From Odoribacteraceae bacterium (GTDB taxonomy: Bacteria; Bacteroidota; Bacteroidia; Bacteroidales; Marinifilaceae): a DNA stretch of 15,147 nt. Below the pieces are notes generated by a model that had not been told where the DNA came from, searched no databases, and saw only the letters and a program-made list of their open reading frames with translations. The translations under genes were made by a program, and so were the position numbers. This document shows, piece by piece, positions 1-7,243 of this stretch (within the stretch, counting starts at the first letter, position 1; every line of letters begins with the position of its first letter). The DNA lies in assembly GCA_031279175.1 (NCBI GenBank), contig JAITJA010000084.1, forward strand, positions 1 through 15,147. Direction: 5' to 3'.

Positions 1-27
1 AACGTCCCTGCCGGGTGGAGGGACGTT
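1..27 (-). terminator. Candidate transcription terminator hairpin downstream of the GH127/146 gene
   Basis: Bases 1-9 (AACGTCCCT) and 19-27 (AGGGACGTT) are perfect inverted repeats with a 9-nt loop. The hairpin lies 25 nt past the stop codon of the last gene of the operon. For a minus-strand terminator the T-run would lie to the left of base 1, outside the window, so intrinsic termination cannot be confirmed. It could also act for a plus-strand gene beyond the window edge. Confidence 0.6.
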
Positions 28-52
28 CTTCGTTAGAGCGGTAGCGAGGCGA

Positions 53-2449
53 TCAGCGGATCACCCGGCAATTATAGATGGACGTGACGCGGCTTCGCTC
101 GTGCCCCTTGAGCGTGACGCGGATCTTCTCCTTCCCGGAGGTAAACGCCTCCGGGATCTCGATCACGTTTTCGATAAACGCGCCGTCCTCGCCGCTCGGG
201 CTAAAGAGCTGCAGGCGGGTGTCATTGACGAGAATCTCGAAAGTATCGCGGCCGGCGTCCCCCCCCCAGAACGTCATCAGTAGCTTCACGGGCGCGTCGG
301 CGAGCACCTTCATGTCGAACGCGATATACCCGTTCGGGTAGGCGTACCGGAACTTCTTTCCGCGGAAGTCCCCGACGCGGCTCTCCCTGGAGTCGAGCGA
401 GTGATCGCGTTCGGGTTGCATCTCGCCGAAGGTGATATAGTCGACGGTGATCTTGTTCAGCGCCTCGACCCGCGCGCGTTCTGCCTCGTAGGCGGCTTGT
501 TGTTGTTGCCACCCGTCGGGCGAGAAAACGTCCCAGTAGACAGAGTAATACTGGTCATACATCTTGTAGAAGGGCACGAGCGTGACGTCCGCCGGGTAGC
601 CGATGGCGCGGGTACGGAACGTTTGCGGTTGTCCCTGCACGGGGAGGAGGTAGGGCGTGACGCTCTTGTCCCCGGAGACGAAGACGGGCACGCCCCGCAC
701 CGGTTCGACGGGCGTTGTTCCCAGCTCTCCGGCCAGCAGCGTGGGGCCGTGGAAGATGGCGCGCCGGTCGGCGTTATCCGGCATGGCCACCTCGCGCAGC
801 TCCATGGCGAGGTCGACCTCCACGCGGTCGCCTCGTTTCCACTCGCGTGAGATGGTCGCGTAGCTTCCTGGCGCGGCCTCGACCTTTTGCCTTGTCCCGT
901 TGACCTTCACGGTCATGCTTGTAGCCCAGTCGGGGTAACGCAGCTTCAGCGCGAAGCGTTGTCGCGTGCCGTTATCGACGCGCAGCGTGATTTTCCCGCT
1001 CTCCGGGTAGGAGGTTTCGAGGCGGAACGCCATCGCGCGGTCGCGCCAGTCGAGGGTCGACGGGATGTAGAGATTCACGTACAGGGCCTCGTTGCCTGGC
1101 GACCGGGCGTAGATGCTTTCGCCGTACTTGGAGTGGTTCTCGAAGCCGCTTCCCATGCAACACGTGAAGGTGTTGTGCTTGTCGCTAAACTCCTTTCGTC
1201 CGCCCATCGCGAGGGAGACGAAGTAGCACGTCATGCCCGTTTCGGGATTCCTGGAGGCGAGGATATGATTGTATAGCGCGCGTTCGTAATAGTCGACGTA
1301 CGCGGGATCCCCGCTCCACTCGTGCAAGTGCCGCGTGAGCTTGAGCATGTTATACGTGTTGCACGTTTCGCATGTCGAGGTGGTCAGGCGGTCGTTGAGC
1401 TTGTCCGGCGCGGCGAGGTACTCGGCGGATGAGTTCCCCCCGTTGGCGTAAGAATGGTGGTGCACGACGCGATCCCAGAAGAAGGTCGCGATCCTGGCGT
1501 CGCGCTCGTTGCCGGTCAGCTCGTGGACGCGGGCGCTCCCGATGACCTTTGGTATTTGCGTGTTGGCGTGCAATCCCGGCAGCACGTCCTTTCCCTCGGC
1601 GAGCGGGTCCATGAGCCGCGCGTGGTAGAAGGCGTTGGCCGCGTCGAGGAATTTCTTGTCACCGGTGATGGCGTAGACCCCGGCGAAGGAGTCGTTGATG
1701 CCGCCGAACTCGCAGTTCATCATGAGCTGCATTTGTTCGTTGGAGAGGGGCGCGATGCTCTCGGCGAGGTAGCCGGCGAGGTTGACGAGCACCTCCCGGG
1801 CCTTCTCGTTGCCGGTGAGGAGGTAGACGTCGAGTAGCCCGGCGACTACTTTATGTATGTTGTACCACGGCGACCAGAGGCCGTTGAGGTCGAACCCGGC
1901 GGAGCGTATGATGCCTTTTCGCACTTGCTTGAAGATACGGTCGCCGCCGGGCATCCCGCCGATGAACCCGTTGACGAAGGCGATTTGGCACGAGTCGAGC
2001 TCCTGCACCATGTAGTCGACGCGCTCCTTGAAGCGCTCGTCGCCCGTGGCGGCGTACTGCTGGGCGGCCGCGGTGAGGACGTGGCCGGCGGTGTGCCCGG
2101 CGAGACCGGAAGATTCCCAGCTCCCGTACGGCCGCGCCTTGGGTTTCAAGCCGGCGTTGAGGCGGAAATTCGATAACAGGCGGTCGGGCTCGAGCTCGAG
2201 CAACCACTCGGCGTTCTTTTCCATTGCCTCCTTGAAGGGGCCGTCGAGCAGGCGCACGTCGCGGAGGTCGAAATATTTGACGGCAAAGGGGATCGCGTCG
2301 TTGACGACGACCCCGTCGGCGGTCTGCTGCACGGCGATCGCGGGAGCGGCGTGGATGGAGCGGGTGGTGGTCTCCTGTCCTCGCGCGGGGATCGCGGCGG
2401 GGAGGGTGACGATCGCGACGGCGATGGTGGCGATGATGTATTTTTTCAT
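53..2449 (-). CDS. Beta-L-arabinofuranosidase, GH127/GH146 family (DUF1680 type), secreted
   Basis: This 798-aa enzyme should release terminal beta-L-arabinofuranose from arabinosylated glycans or glycoproteins. Residues about 1-24 form a cleavable signal peptide without a lipobox, so it is probably periplasmic. The catalytic (alpha/alpha)6-barrel spans about 58-450, starting with the family-typical FDLRDVRLLDGPF. The metal/nucleophile signature of GH127 HypBA1 (Glu-X-Cys and Cys-Cys) is intact: E361-T-C363 and C430-C431 (codons at 1157-1162). C430 aligns with the catalytic cysteine nucleophile, and E343 is a candidate acid/base. About 450-650 is beta-sandwich (DUF4986-like), followed by a C-terminal beta-rich region with NGYIAFDMKV. 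The length fits the longer Bacteroidota GH146-like members; GH127 versus GH146 cannot be settled by eye. Only 3 nt separate its ATG from the stop of the zincin gene, implying translational coupling. It is the only glycosidase in the window. Confidence 0.93.
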   Translation of the reverse strand: MKKYIIATIAVAIVTLPAAIPARGQETTTRSIHAAPAIAVQQTADGVVVNDAIPFAVKYFDLRDVRLLDGPFKEAMEKNAEWLLELEPDRLLSNFRLNAGLKPKARPYGSWESSGLAGHTAGHVLTAAAQQYAATGDERFKERVDYMVQELDSCQIAFVNGFIGGMPGGDRIFKQVRKGIIRSAGFDLNGLWSPWYNIHKVVAGLLDVYLLTGNEKAREVLVNLAGYLAESIAPLSNEQMQLMMNCEFGGINDSFAGVYAITGDKKFLDAANAFYHARLMDPLAEGKDVLPGLHANTQIPKVIGSARVHELTGNERDARIATFFWDRVVHHHSYANGGNSSAEYLAAPDKLNDRLTTSTCETCNTYNMLKLTRHLHEWSGDPAYVDYYERALYNHILASRNPETGMTCYFVSLAMGGRKEFSDKHNTFTCCMGSGFENHSKYGESIYARSPGNEALYVNLYIPSTLDWRDRAMAFRLETSYPESGKITLRVDNGTRQRFALKLRYPDWATSMTVKVNGTRQKVEAAPGSYATISREWKRGDRVEVDLAMELREVAMPDNADRRAIFHGPTLLAGELGTTPVEPVRGVPVFVSGDKSVTPYLLPVQGQPQTFRTRAIGYPADVTLVPFYKMYDQYYSVYWDVFSPDGWQQQQAAYEAERARVEALNKITVDYITFGEMQPERDHSLDSRESRVGDFRGKKFRYAYPNGYIAFDMKVLADAPVKLLMTFWGGDAGRDTFEILVNDTRLQLFSPSGEDGAFIENVIEIPEAFTSGKEKIRVTLKGHERSRVTSIYNCRVIR

Positions 2450-2452
2450 GGT

Positions 2453-3250
2453 TTATCGTTTATACTTGTTGACGTAACCGTGGCGGCTGATGGATTCGTC
2501 GGTCTCCGGGAAATAGCGGTGGATGATGTCGTAGAGCCGTCGGTCGTACTTCTTTAATTCTTTTCTCGTGTTCACGTGGTTGTGCTTCCCGTCGGGCGTT
2601 TTTACCTCGGCGTTGACGTTAAACCAGCTTTGCACCCCCTCTGCCCAGTACTCGGCGATATCCGTGGCGGCGTAGGTATTTTTCCATTTCCCGTCGGCGA
2701 TGGCGGCGTCGAGGGCCTCCTGTAGCTCGGCGTTGATGCCGGGGTAGACGGAGAAGACCCCGATCAGGTGGATGGAGTGCGAGAACTCGTGGACGAGGAT
2801 GTCCTCGGCGTGATACTTGTCGATCTGGTATGCCAGCAAGTTTTCCTCGGCGCATGTAGTCAGCGGGTCATGCAGCCCGCCGCCGAGGCCGCGCGCGCGT
2901 AAATCCCAGTTGATTGAGGTGTCGGCGGCGAGGTGCGCGTGCTCCGGGATGTCGGTGGTTCCCTCGTAGCGCGCCATGATCCCGACGCGCGTGTTGATGT
3001 CCGTCATGGCCTTGAGAACTTCCACCGGTAGCATCCGGGTCATGGCCTCGAGGGTGTGTCGCGCGGCGTGCATGGCCGAATCGGGCACGCGACGCGACGC
3101 GATGAGGTGAATGCCGTTCACGTTGAAGTATTGTTTGTAGAACGGGTGGAGGCCGAGGGCTGCCGGTGGCGCTGTTACCGGCGGTTTGTCTGTTTGCGCT
3201 GTCACGGGCAACACGAGCCAGGCGAGAGCGATAAAGAGTAGGTATTTCAT
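2453..3250 (-). CDS. Small secreted zincin-like metallopeptidase (HEFSH motif)
   Basis: The product is a 265-aa exported protein with a signal peptide of about 18 residues (likely cleavage VTA|Q) and no lipobox, so periplasmic or released. The zinc-binding helix is ILVHEFSHSIH, with H154, E155 and H158 (codons 2777-2791). A second conserved-looking stretch, AEYWAEGVQSWF (199-210), supplies glutamates E200 and E204; by gluzincin logic one is the third zinc ligand. The mature part is mainly this catalytic domain, with no accessory module. I do not recognise a named peptidase family; the layout recalls small zincins annotated only as hypothetical or putative zinc-binding peptidases. A 273-nt gap with a possible promoter precedes it, and it overlaps the GH gene's translation-start region closely (3-nt spacer), so the two probably act together. 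Substrate is unknown; a protein or glycoprotein backbone is plausible. Confidence 0.8.
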   Translation of the reverse strand: MKYLLFIALAWLVLPVTAQTDKPPVTAPPAALGLHPFYKQYFNVNGIHLIASRRVPDSAMHAARHTLEAMTRMLPVEVLKAMTDINTRVGIMARYEGTTDIPEHAHLAADTSINWDLRARGLGGGLHDPLTTCAEENLLAYQIDKYHAEDILVHEFSHSIHLIGVFSVYPGINAELQEALDAAIADGKWKNTYAATDIAEYWAEGVQSWFNVNAEVKTPDGKHNHVNTRKELKKYDRRLYDIIHRYFPETDESISRHGYVNKYKR

Positions 3251-3292
3251 GACTTTTTCAGTATTAAATGGTGATTACTCGTTTGATTGTCA

Positions 3293-3307
3293 TTTCTCGC
3301 GAAGTTA
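3293..3307 (-). promoter_or_regulatory. Candidate promoter for the zincin-glycosidase pair
   Basis: On the minus strand this reads TAACTTCGCGAGAAA, ending 42 nt before the zincin ATG. TAACTTCG differs in one position from the Bacteroidota -7 consensus TAnnTTTG. The same 15-nt string, with two differences, occurs upstream of susC at 14885-14899. No clear -33 TTG was found at the expected distance, so the call is tentative. Confidence 0.35.
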
Positions 3308-3379
3308 TTCTTTAGATTAGGAGATTTCGCGCTTGCCGGGAAAAAGTTGCCGGGCGGGCGCCGGGATCTCCCGGGAAAC

Positions 3380-3479
3380 TCCCGCGTGCCGGGGAAGGTT
3401 TCAGGTGACACCTGACGTTACCCCCGGCTCCCGGCGAAAGCTTCAAGAGGCCCCTGGCCGCCCTTCCCCGGACGCGGGA
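3380..3479. repeat. Long inverted repeat with a nested palindrome in the 3251-3523 intergenic region
   Basis: Arm 3380-3398 (TCCCGCGTGCCGGGGAAGG) is the reverse complement of 3462-3479 (CCTTCCCCGGACGCGGGA) except for one extra base, giving about 18 paired bases around a 63-nt centre. Inside it, CAGGTG-A-CACCTG (3402-3414) is a perfect palindrome centred on 3408, and the flanking CCGGGG and CCCCGG are symmetric about the same base. On the minus-strand transcript this lies just after the BACON-protein gene, where it could stabilise the upstream mRNA, end transcription partially, or be an extragenic palindromic element. No T-run follows the outer arm directly. Confidence 0.6.
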
Positions 3480-3523
3480 CGGGCGTCAAGAGCCTCTTGC
3501 ACTTCCCACGCGGGCAGGCCGCG
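3400..3523. repeat. Three imperfect GC-rich tandem units of about 42-44 nt
   Basis: Units start at 3400 (TTCAGGTGACACCTG), 3442 (TTCAAGAGGCCCCTGG) and 3486 (TCAAGAGCCTCTTG). Each begins TCARGWG, continues with a C-rich stretch and ends near CGGG; for example CTTCCCCGGACGCGGG (3464-3478) resembles CTTCCCACGCGGG (3502-3514). CAAGAG-C-CTCTTG at 3487-3499 is a perfect palindrome. The similarity is imperfect and was found by eye. The rest of the 273-nt gap (3251-3399) holds the candidate zincin promoter and more GC-rich palindromic sequence; I see no gene in it. Confidence 0.5.
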
Positions 3524-4828
3524 TCACTGTTTACGCAGGATGGCCTTGTCCCACCCGGTATGATCGAAGTAGGATTCGTAGAATTCGAAGTAAAAGACGA
3601 TCTCCCGTAGCTTGGGATCGTAGTACGACTGGTCGGAGACAATCGAGTTGGACGACTCCATGAATGCCACGATCTCCACCCTCAGGCAACCCTCGGCGTA
3701 AGGAGACTCCTCGTTGTGCACGGTGAACAATAACGGGTATACCCAGGGCTTTCCATCACCCGACACGATGTAATCGAACTCGTACGATCCGAAATCGCCC
3801 CGTCTGTCCCATGCCCACTCGAAGTCTGCCTCCTCCAGGTTCATGAACTGCTCTTTGGTGAGCACCGTGCCGAGGAAATCTCCCCTGCTATCCCGCGATT
3901 TCTCGATGGTTCGCGGGGTATATTCCCCGGCGAGGGCGGTCAAGTCGACCTGGTACTGCACGACGGTGAAGATGGCCGTCATCCCGTCCGTCCCGAGGGT
4001 GACGATCACGTGCCCGACGCGGTATGGCACGTCTGGCGCGCTTGCCTCGAAGTTGACGGTCTGCCCGTCTTTCGAGCAAGTCAACCACGACGCGTCGCTA
4101 CGCGCGCTCCATGTCGACGCGTCGGTTTCGACGGTGAAGCTGCCGCTGCCGTTTGTGTTCATGAAGACGCTATCGCTCGAGAGCGTCACGGTGCGGTGTT
4201 CCTGCGTGATGGCGACGCTGAGGGTGCGCGACCCGGCGGTAAATTTCACCGTGGCGACGCGCCGTTCGTCGGAGAAATTCTCCGTTGCCGTCACGAGTAG
4301 CCGGTCTCCCTGCTTCTGGTAGACGAGCCACGCCTCGCTGCCGCTGGTGTAACTCCACCCGTCGAATGTAGTGGCGATGGCGAGCTCCCCGGTCTGGGCG
4401 CTCGCGTCAAGGCTCAGTCGCGAGGGCGTCGCGGAGAGTTCGGCGGCGACGGTGGTAAAGCTCCGGACGACGGAGTAGGCGACCTCGCCGCTCTCGAGGA
4501 GGGCGTAGGCGACGTAAGAGTAGCGCGTGGCGGACTCGCAGTCGGTGACGTCAAAGAGGTACTCGCTTTTTTTCTCCGTCGAGCTGATGACCGCGCCGTA
4601 ATTCACGAGCGCGGCCTGGTCGGTCTGCAACCCGTATAATATCCCCACCTCCTTCACGTTCTCCGTGGCGCTGATGATCACTTGCACGCGCGCCGATGTT
4701 GGGGTGAGCGAAGATTCCACCGGCCCACCGTTGACATTCACGTCCGGCGCGGTGATGTTTAACTTGTCGACCTCGCAGGAGACCATCGCCCCGGCGAGTG
4801 CCCATATCAGAAAGATATTTGTTTTCAT
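3524..4828 (-). CDS. BACON-domain surface lipoprotein with an unnamed C-terminal domain
   Basis: This 434-aa lipoprotein has a short signal peptide and lipobox cysteine C18 (MVSC). Residues about 37-128 look fibronectin-III-like (SSLTPTSARVQVIIS through VVRSFTTV). Two BACON domains follow at about 131-210 and 213-292; both keep the typical tryptophan pattern (SEAWLVY; WSARSDASWLT) and the closing ITQ/VVQ strand. BACON domains in Bacteroidota usually serve as glycan- or mucin-contacting or spacer modules. Residues about 296-434 form an aromatic-rich domain that recurs at the end of the lipoprotein at 7244-8341. No catalytic motif is visible, so the likely role is ligand binding or display at the cell surface in the place of SusE/SusF. 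It starts 6 nt after the stop of the large peptidase gene, in the same operon. Confidence 0.85.
   Translation of the reverse strand: MKTNIFLIWALAGAMVSCEVDKLNITAPDVNVNGGPVESSLTPTSARVQVIISATENVKEVGILYGLQTDQAALVNYGAVISSTEKKSEYLFDVTDCESATRYSYVAYALLESGEVAYSVVRSFTTVAAELSATPSRLSLDASAQTGELAIATTFDGWSYTSGSEAWLVYQKQGDRLLVTATENFSDERRVATVKFTAGSRTLSVAITQEHRTVTLSSDSVFMNTNGSGSFTVETDASTWSARSDASWLTCSKDGQTVNFEASAPDVPYRVGHVIVTLGTDGMTAIFTVVQYQVDLTALAGEYTPRTIEKSRDSRGDFLGTVLTKEQFMNLEEADFEWAWDRRGDFGSYEFDYIVSGDGKPWVYPLLFTVHNEESPYAEGCLRVEIVAFMESSNSIVSDQSYYDPKLREIVFYFEFYESYFDHTGWDKAILRKQ
3527..3943 (-). other. Copy 2 of a shared aromatic-rich C-terminal domain (within the BACON lipoprotein)
   Basis: Residues about 296-434 of the BACON lipoprotein align along their whole length with residues about 225-365 of the other lipoprotein. 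Matching blocks are LAGEY, EEADFEWAWDRRGDF, FDYIVSGDGKPWVYPLLF, GCLRVEIVAFMES, SDQSYYDPK and EFYESYFDHTGWDKAIL. The domain is rich in Trp, Tyr and Phe, which would suit carbohydrate stacking. I cannot assign it to a named family; a distant tie to SusE/F-type C-terminal domains such as DUF4361 is possible but unproven. Confidence 0.8.
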
Positions 4829-4834
4829 GTGTAT

Positions 4835-7162
4835 TTATTTTTTAGATGTATTCGTGAATTTCACCTTGTAGGGATACTCCTCGTCGTTGGTGGTGTTGTC
4901 GTCCCAGACGTGCTGCACGTGTGTTGTCGGCGCCCCGGAGACGACGAGCCACAGCTGGGAGAGGTTCTCGTTGACGGTGAAGGAGGCGACGCCCTCGTCG
5001 TCCCGGTGAATCGTGCCGTAGACTGGCGTCCACCCGTCACTCTTGACCCCGACGAAGCCGTAACGCCATCCAGCGCGGGCGTCGTGGGCGTTGCGGTAGC
5101 GGGCGTCGCCGCGTACCCCCTTGAAGTCGACGGAGACGGTAGTACCGGCGGCGGGGACGGTCAGGGGGATGGCATTATAGCCGTAGTCGTGCGGCGCGAG
5201 CGTGCCGTCGTCGATGAGACTCGTTCCGGGGTCGGTAGTCTGGTTAAAGTCCGGCGCGACGATCAGGTAGCCGTCCGGTTCAGTCACGAGCTTTGTCTTG
5301 TGCGTGTACCACTTTGCCTTGCTGGCGGCGGTAGAGGCGTCGATGACCCGGCGGTAGGCGTACCCTCTCGGGTAATCCCACGTGATGTTGTGGCAGGCGG
5401 ACTCCCAGACCTCGTCGTTAAAGCGCGACTGGGTGACGCCGGTGACCTTCTTGTAGGTGTCGACGGGATCCTCGCCGTACGTGGCCTCGCGCCACACGCG
5501 TGCAAGGAAGTCCAGTCCGTGCAACATCCGCCAGTACTCGACAAGGTAGAAGGCCTGGTAGCGCAACCACTCGTGGGCAAATCCCATGTTGCTCTTGGCG
5601 ATGTACTCGCCGACCTGCCCCGTCATGTCGTGGTAGAGTTGCCAGGACATGTATTGCGCGCAGACTTCCCAGAAGAAGCCGACGGCTCCGGGGTTGGGGC
5701 CGATGGAGGTGTTGTTGTACCCGTACATGCCGTCGCAGTAGACCTGGTACTGGAAGGTGTGCCCGAACTCGTGCGCGATGGTCTGCCCGACGGGGTGCAT
5801 CGTGGCCGGGTTGACCCACAACGCGCCGATGACGTAATCGTATCCGCCGCCGTAAGCCGCCCAGTCGGTGGTGTATAGGACGCGGACGATCATCTTGATG
5901 GAGTCGGTGCGCGAACCTCCCGGCTCGATGAAGCGTAGCGAGTCCCGGTAATAGGCGTAGAACTGCTCGCCCTTCTCGAGGAGATCGTACACGTCGAAAC
6001 GCAGGTCGGTGGAGAGAGAGGCGGCGTTGGGATCGTCGCCGAAGCCGGGCTCCCAGAAGACAACGATGTTCTCGGAGGAGGCCATGCGGTGGTAACTCCA
6101 GGAGCTGTTCTCGTTGTAGAAGTTGAGGTTCCGGATGCCGTCCTGCGTGGGCTTGTAGATCTTCTTGCCGGCGGGGATGATCGCGAGTTTCCCTTGCACG
6201 TCGCTATCGGCGAGGGTGCAGGTGACCTCGAAGACCCCCTTTTGCTGCACGGCGAGGTAGCAATCGACGAGGATGTCCTTGTTCAAGGCGTTGTTGGCCG
6301 CGTCGATCCGGTAGTGCGCGGTGTTATCGGCCTGCGTCGCGACGGGGAACAAGGGGACGGGGTAGGGGATGACGAGCGCGTCGTCCGTGTAGATGATCGT
6401 TGCCCAGGGGTTGGCCTTTTCGAAGGTGTTGAGCGTGGCGTTCCGCGCCACGAGACGATCGCCCCAGCCGATGGGCTGGCGGCGCCGGTCTTGCAACTTG
6501 ATGATAAGGTATCCCAGCTGGGCGTTGTAGCTTGCCCCGAGCGAGGCGACGAAAGCATCCAGGTCGTCGCCGGATAACTCGCGACTGGTCGTTGTTGACG
6601 CGACGTTATCGGTGAAGGTGCTGACGCGCCACCCGACGGTCGCCTCGACGGCACTCTTGGCGTTCTCCTTGAGTTGTAGCCGGCAGATGCCCTCCTTCAG
6701 CTCCGTCACCCCGTCGTGCTTGATCTCGAGGTCGACGAGGTAGATGCCCGCCGGAATCTTCCCGCTTCCGGCCCCCCAGAGGGAGAGCTTTCCGGAGGAA
6801 GGATCGACGGAGAGCGCGGGTGTTTGCAACGGGGCGTACTTGGCCATGACCGCTTGCAGGGTCTTGTCCGTTTCCGGGTTTACCGGGCTACTCCAGCGCG
6901 CGACCTCGCACGCGGCGAGGAAGAGCGGCTCGCTCTGCTTGGAAGAGAAGTCGCGAACATCCTTCACGCTTACCGTGATCTCGCCCGTGTAACCGGCAAG
7001 ATCCAGTTCCGGCCCTTCGTAGTCCACTCCCTTCGTCGCCGTGAGGAGCGAGGAGCTGTACCCCACGTCGCCAAGGTCGGGCGCTACCCCACCCTCGTCG
7101 TCGGAACAGGCAAGGAGGAGGAGCGCCGCGCCCCAGGTTGTGATGATGGTTCTTAGTCTCAT
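4835..7162 (-). CDS. DUF5007-like module fused to a gluzincin metallopeptidase domain (DUF6055-like), surface lipoprotein
   Basis: The product is 775 aa. Its lipobox is LLAC with C19, followed by SDDEGG, close to the Bacteroidota surface-export signal, so it is probably cell-surface exposed. Residues about 37-320 are homologous to the stand-alone DUF5007 protein at 8360-9391 (shared FEKANPWATIIYTDDA and YRIDAANNAL...KGVFEVT). From about 340 on, a putative peptidase domain begins; it carries GQTIAHEFGHTFQYQV with H464, E465 and H468 (codons 5759-5773), and E499 in FFWEVCAQY as likely third zinc ligand. Features such as HPVGQTIAHEFGHTFQYQ recall DUF6055. A C-terminal beta-sandwich follows (about 655-770). 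All zincin ligands appear intact, so a catalytic role on a protein or glycoprotein is likely but not shown. It is preceded by an 81-nt spacer with a hairpin and followed after 6 nt by the BACON lipoprotein gene. Confidence 0.85.
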   Translation of the reverse strand: MRLRTIITTWGAALLLLACSDDEGGVAPDLGDVGYSSSLLTATKGVDYEGPELDLAGYTGEITVSVKDVRDFSSKQSEPLFLAACEVARWSSPVNPETDKTLQAVMAKYAPLQTPALSVDPSSGKLSLWGAGSGKIPAGIYLVDLEIKHDGVTELKEGICRLQLKENAKSAVEATVGWRVSTFTDNVASTTTSRELSGDDLDAFVASLGASYNAQLGYLIIKLQDRRRQPIGWGDRLVARNATLNTFEKANPWATIIYTDDALVIPYPVPLFPVATQADNTAHYRIDAANNALNKDILVDCYLAVQQKGVFEVTCTLADSDVQGKLAIIPAGKKIYKPTQDGIRNLNFYNENSSWSYHRMASSENIVVFWEPGFGDDPNAASLSTDLRFDVYDLLEKGEQFYAYYRDSLRFIEPGGSRTDSIKMIVRVLYTTDWAAYGGGYDYVIGALWVNPATMHPVGQTIAHEFGHTFQYQVYCDGMYGYNNTSIGPNPGAVGFFWEVCAQYMSWQLYHDMTGQVGEYIAKSNMGFAHEWLRYQAFYLVEYWRMLHGLDFLARVWREATYGEDPVDTYKKVTGVTQSRFNDEVWESACHNITWDYPRGYAYRRVIDASTAASKAKWYTHKTKLVTEPDGYLIVAPDFNQTTDPGTSLIDDGTLAPHDYGYNAIPLTVPAAGTTVSVDFKGVRGDARYRNAHDARAGWRYGFVGVKSDGWTPVYGTIHRDDEGVASFTVNENLSQLWLVVSGAPTTHVQHVWDDNTTNDEEYPYKVKFTNTSKK

Positions 7163-7178
7163 GGTAATTGTTTTAAGG

Positions 7179-7232
7179 GTTGCACCTGCCGGACGGGGGG
7201 ATTAACGGAACGAGCACCCCTCGCCCGGCAAC
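7179..7232 (-). other. Strong intercistronic hairpin before the large peptidase gene
   Basis: Bases 7179-7200 and 7217-7232 pair around a 16-nt loop. CCGGACGGGGGG (7189-7200) pairs with CCCCTCGCCCGG (7217-7228), with one A-C mismatch and one G-T wobble; then, after a 6-nt bulge, GTTG (7179-7182) pairs with CAAC (7229-7232). The stem ends 16 nt upstream of the peptidase ATG on the transcript. No U-tract follows, so it is more likely an mRNA stabiliser, processing site or translation modulator than a classical terminator. Confidence 0.6.
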
Positions 7233-7243
7233 GCGCTACCGGT

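Noticed and set aside
4829..5878. A 349-codon open frame on the plus strand opposite the large peptidase gene
   Set aside because: The opposite strand encodes the clear HEFGH peptidase and its C-terminal domain; the antisense product is a Val/Gly/Asp-rich string without recognisable motifs.
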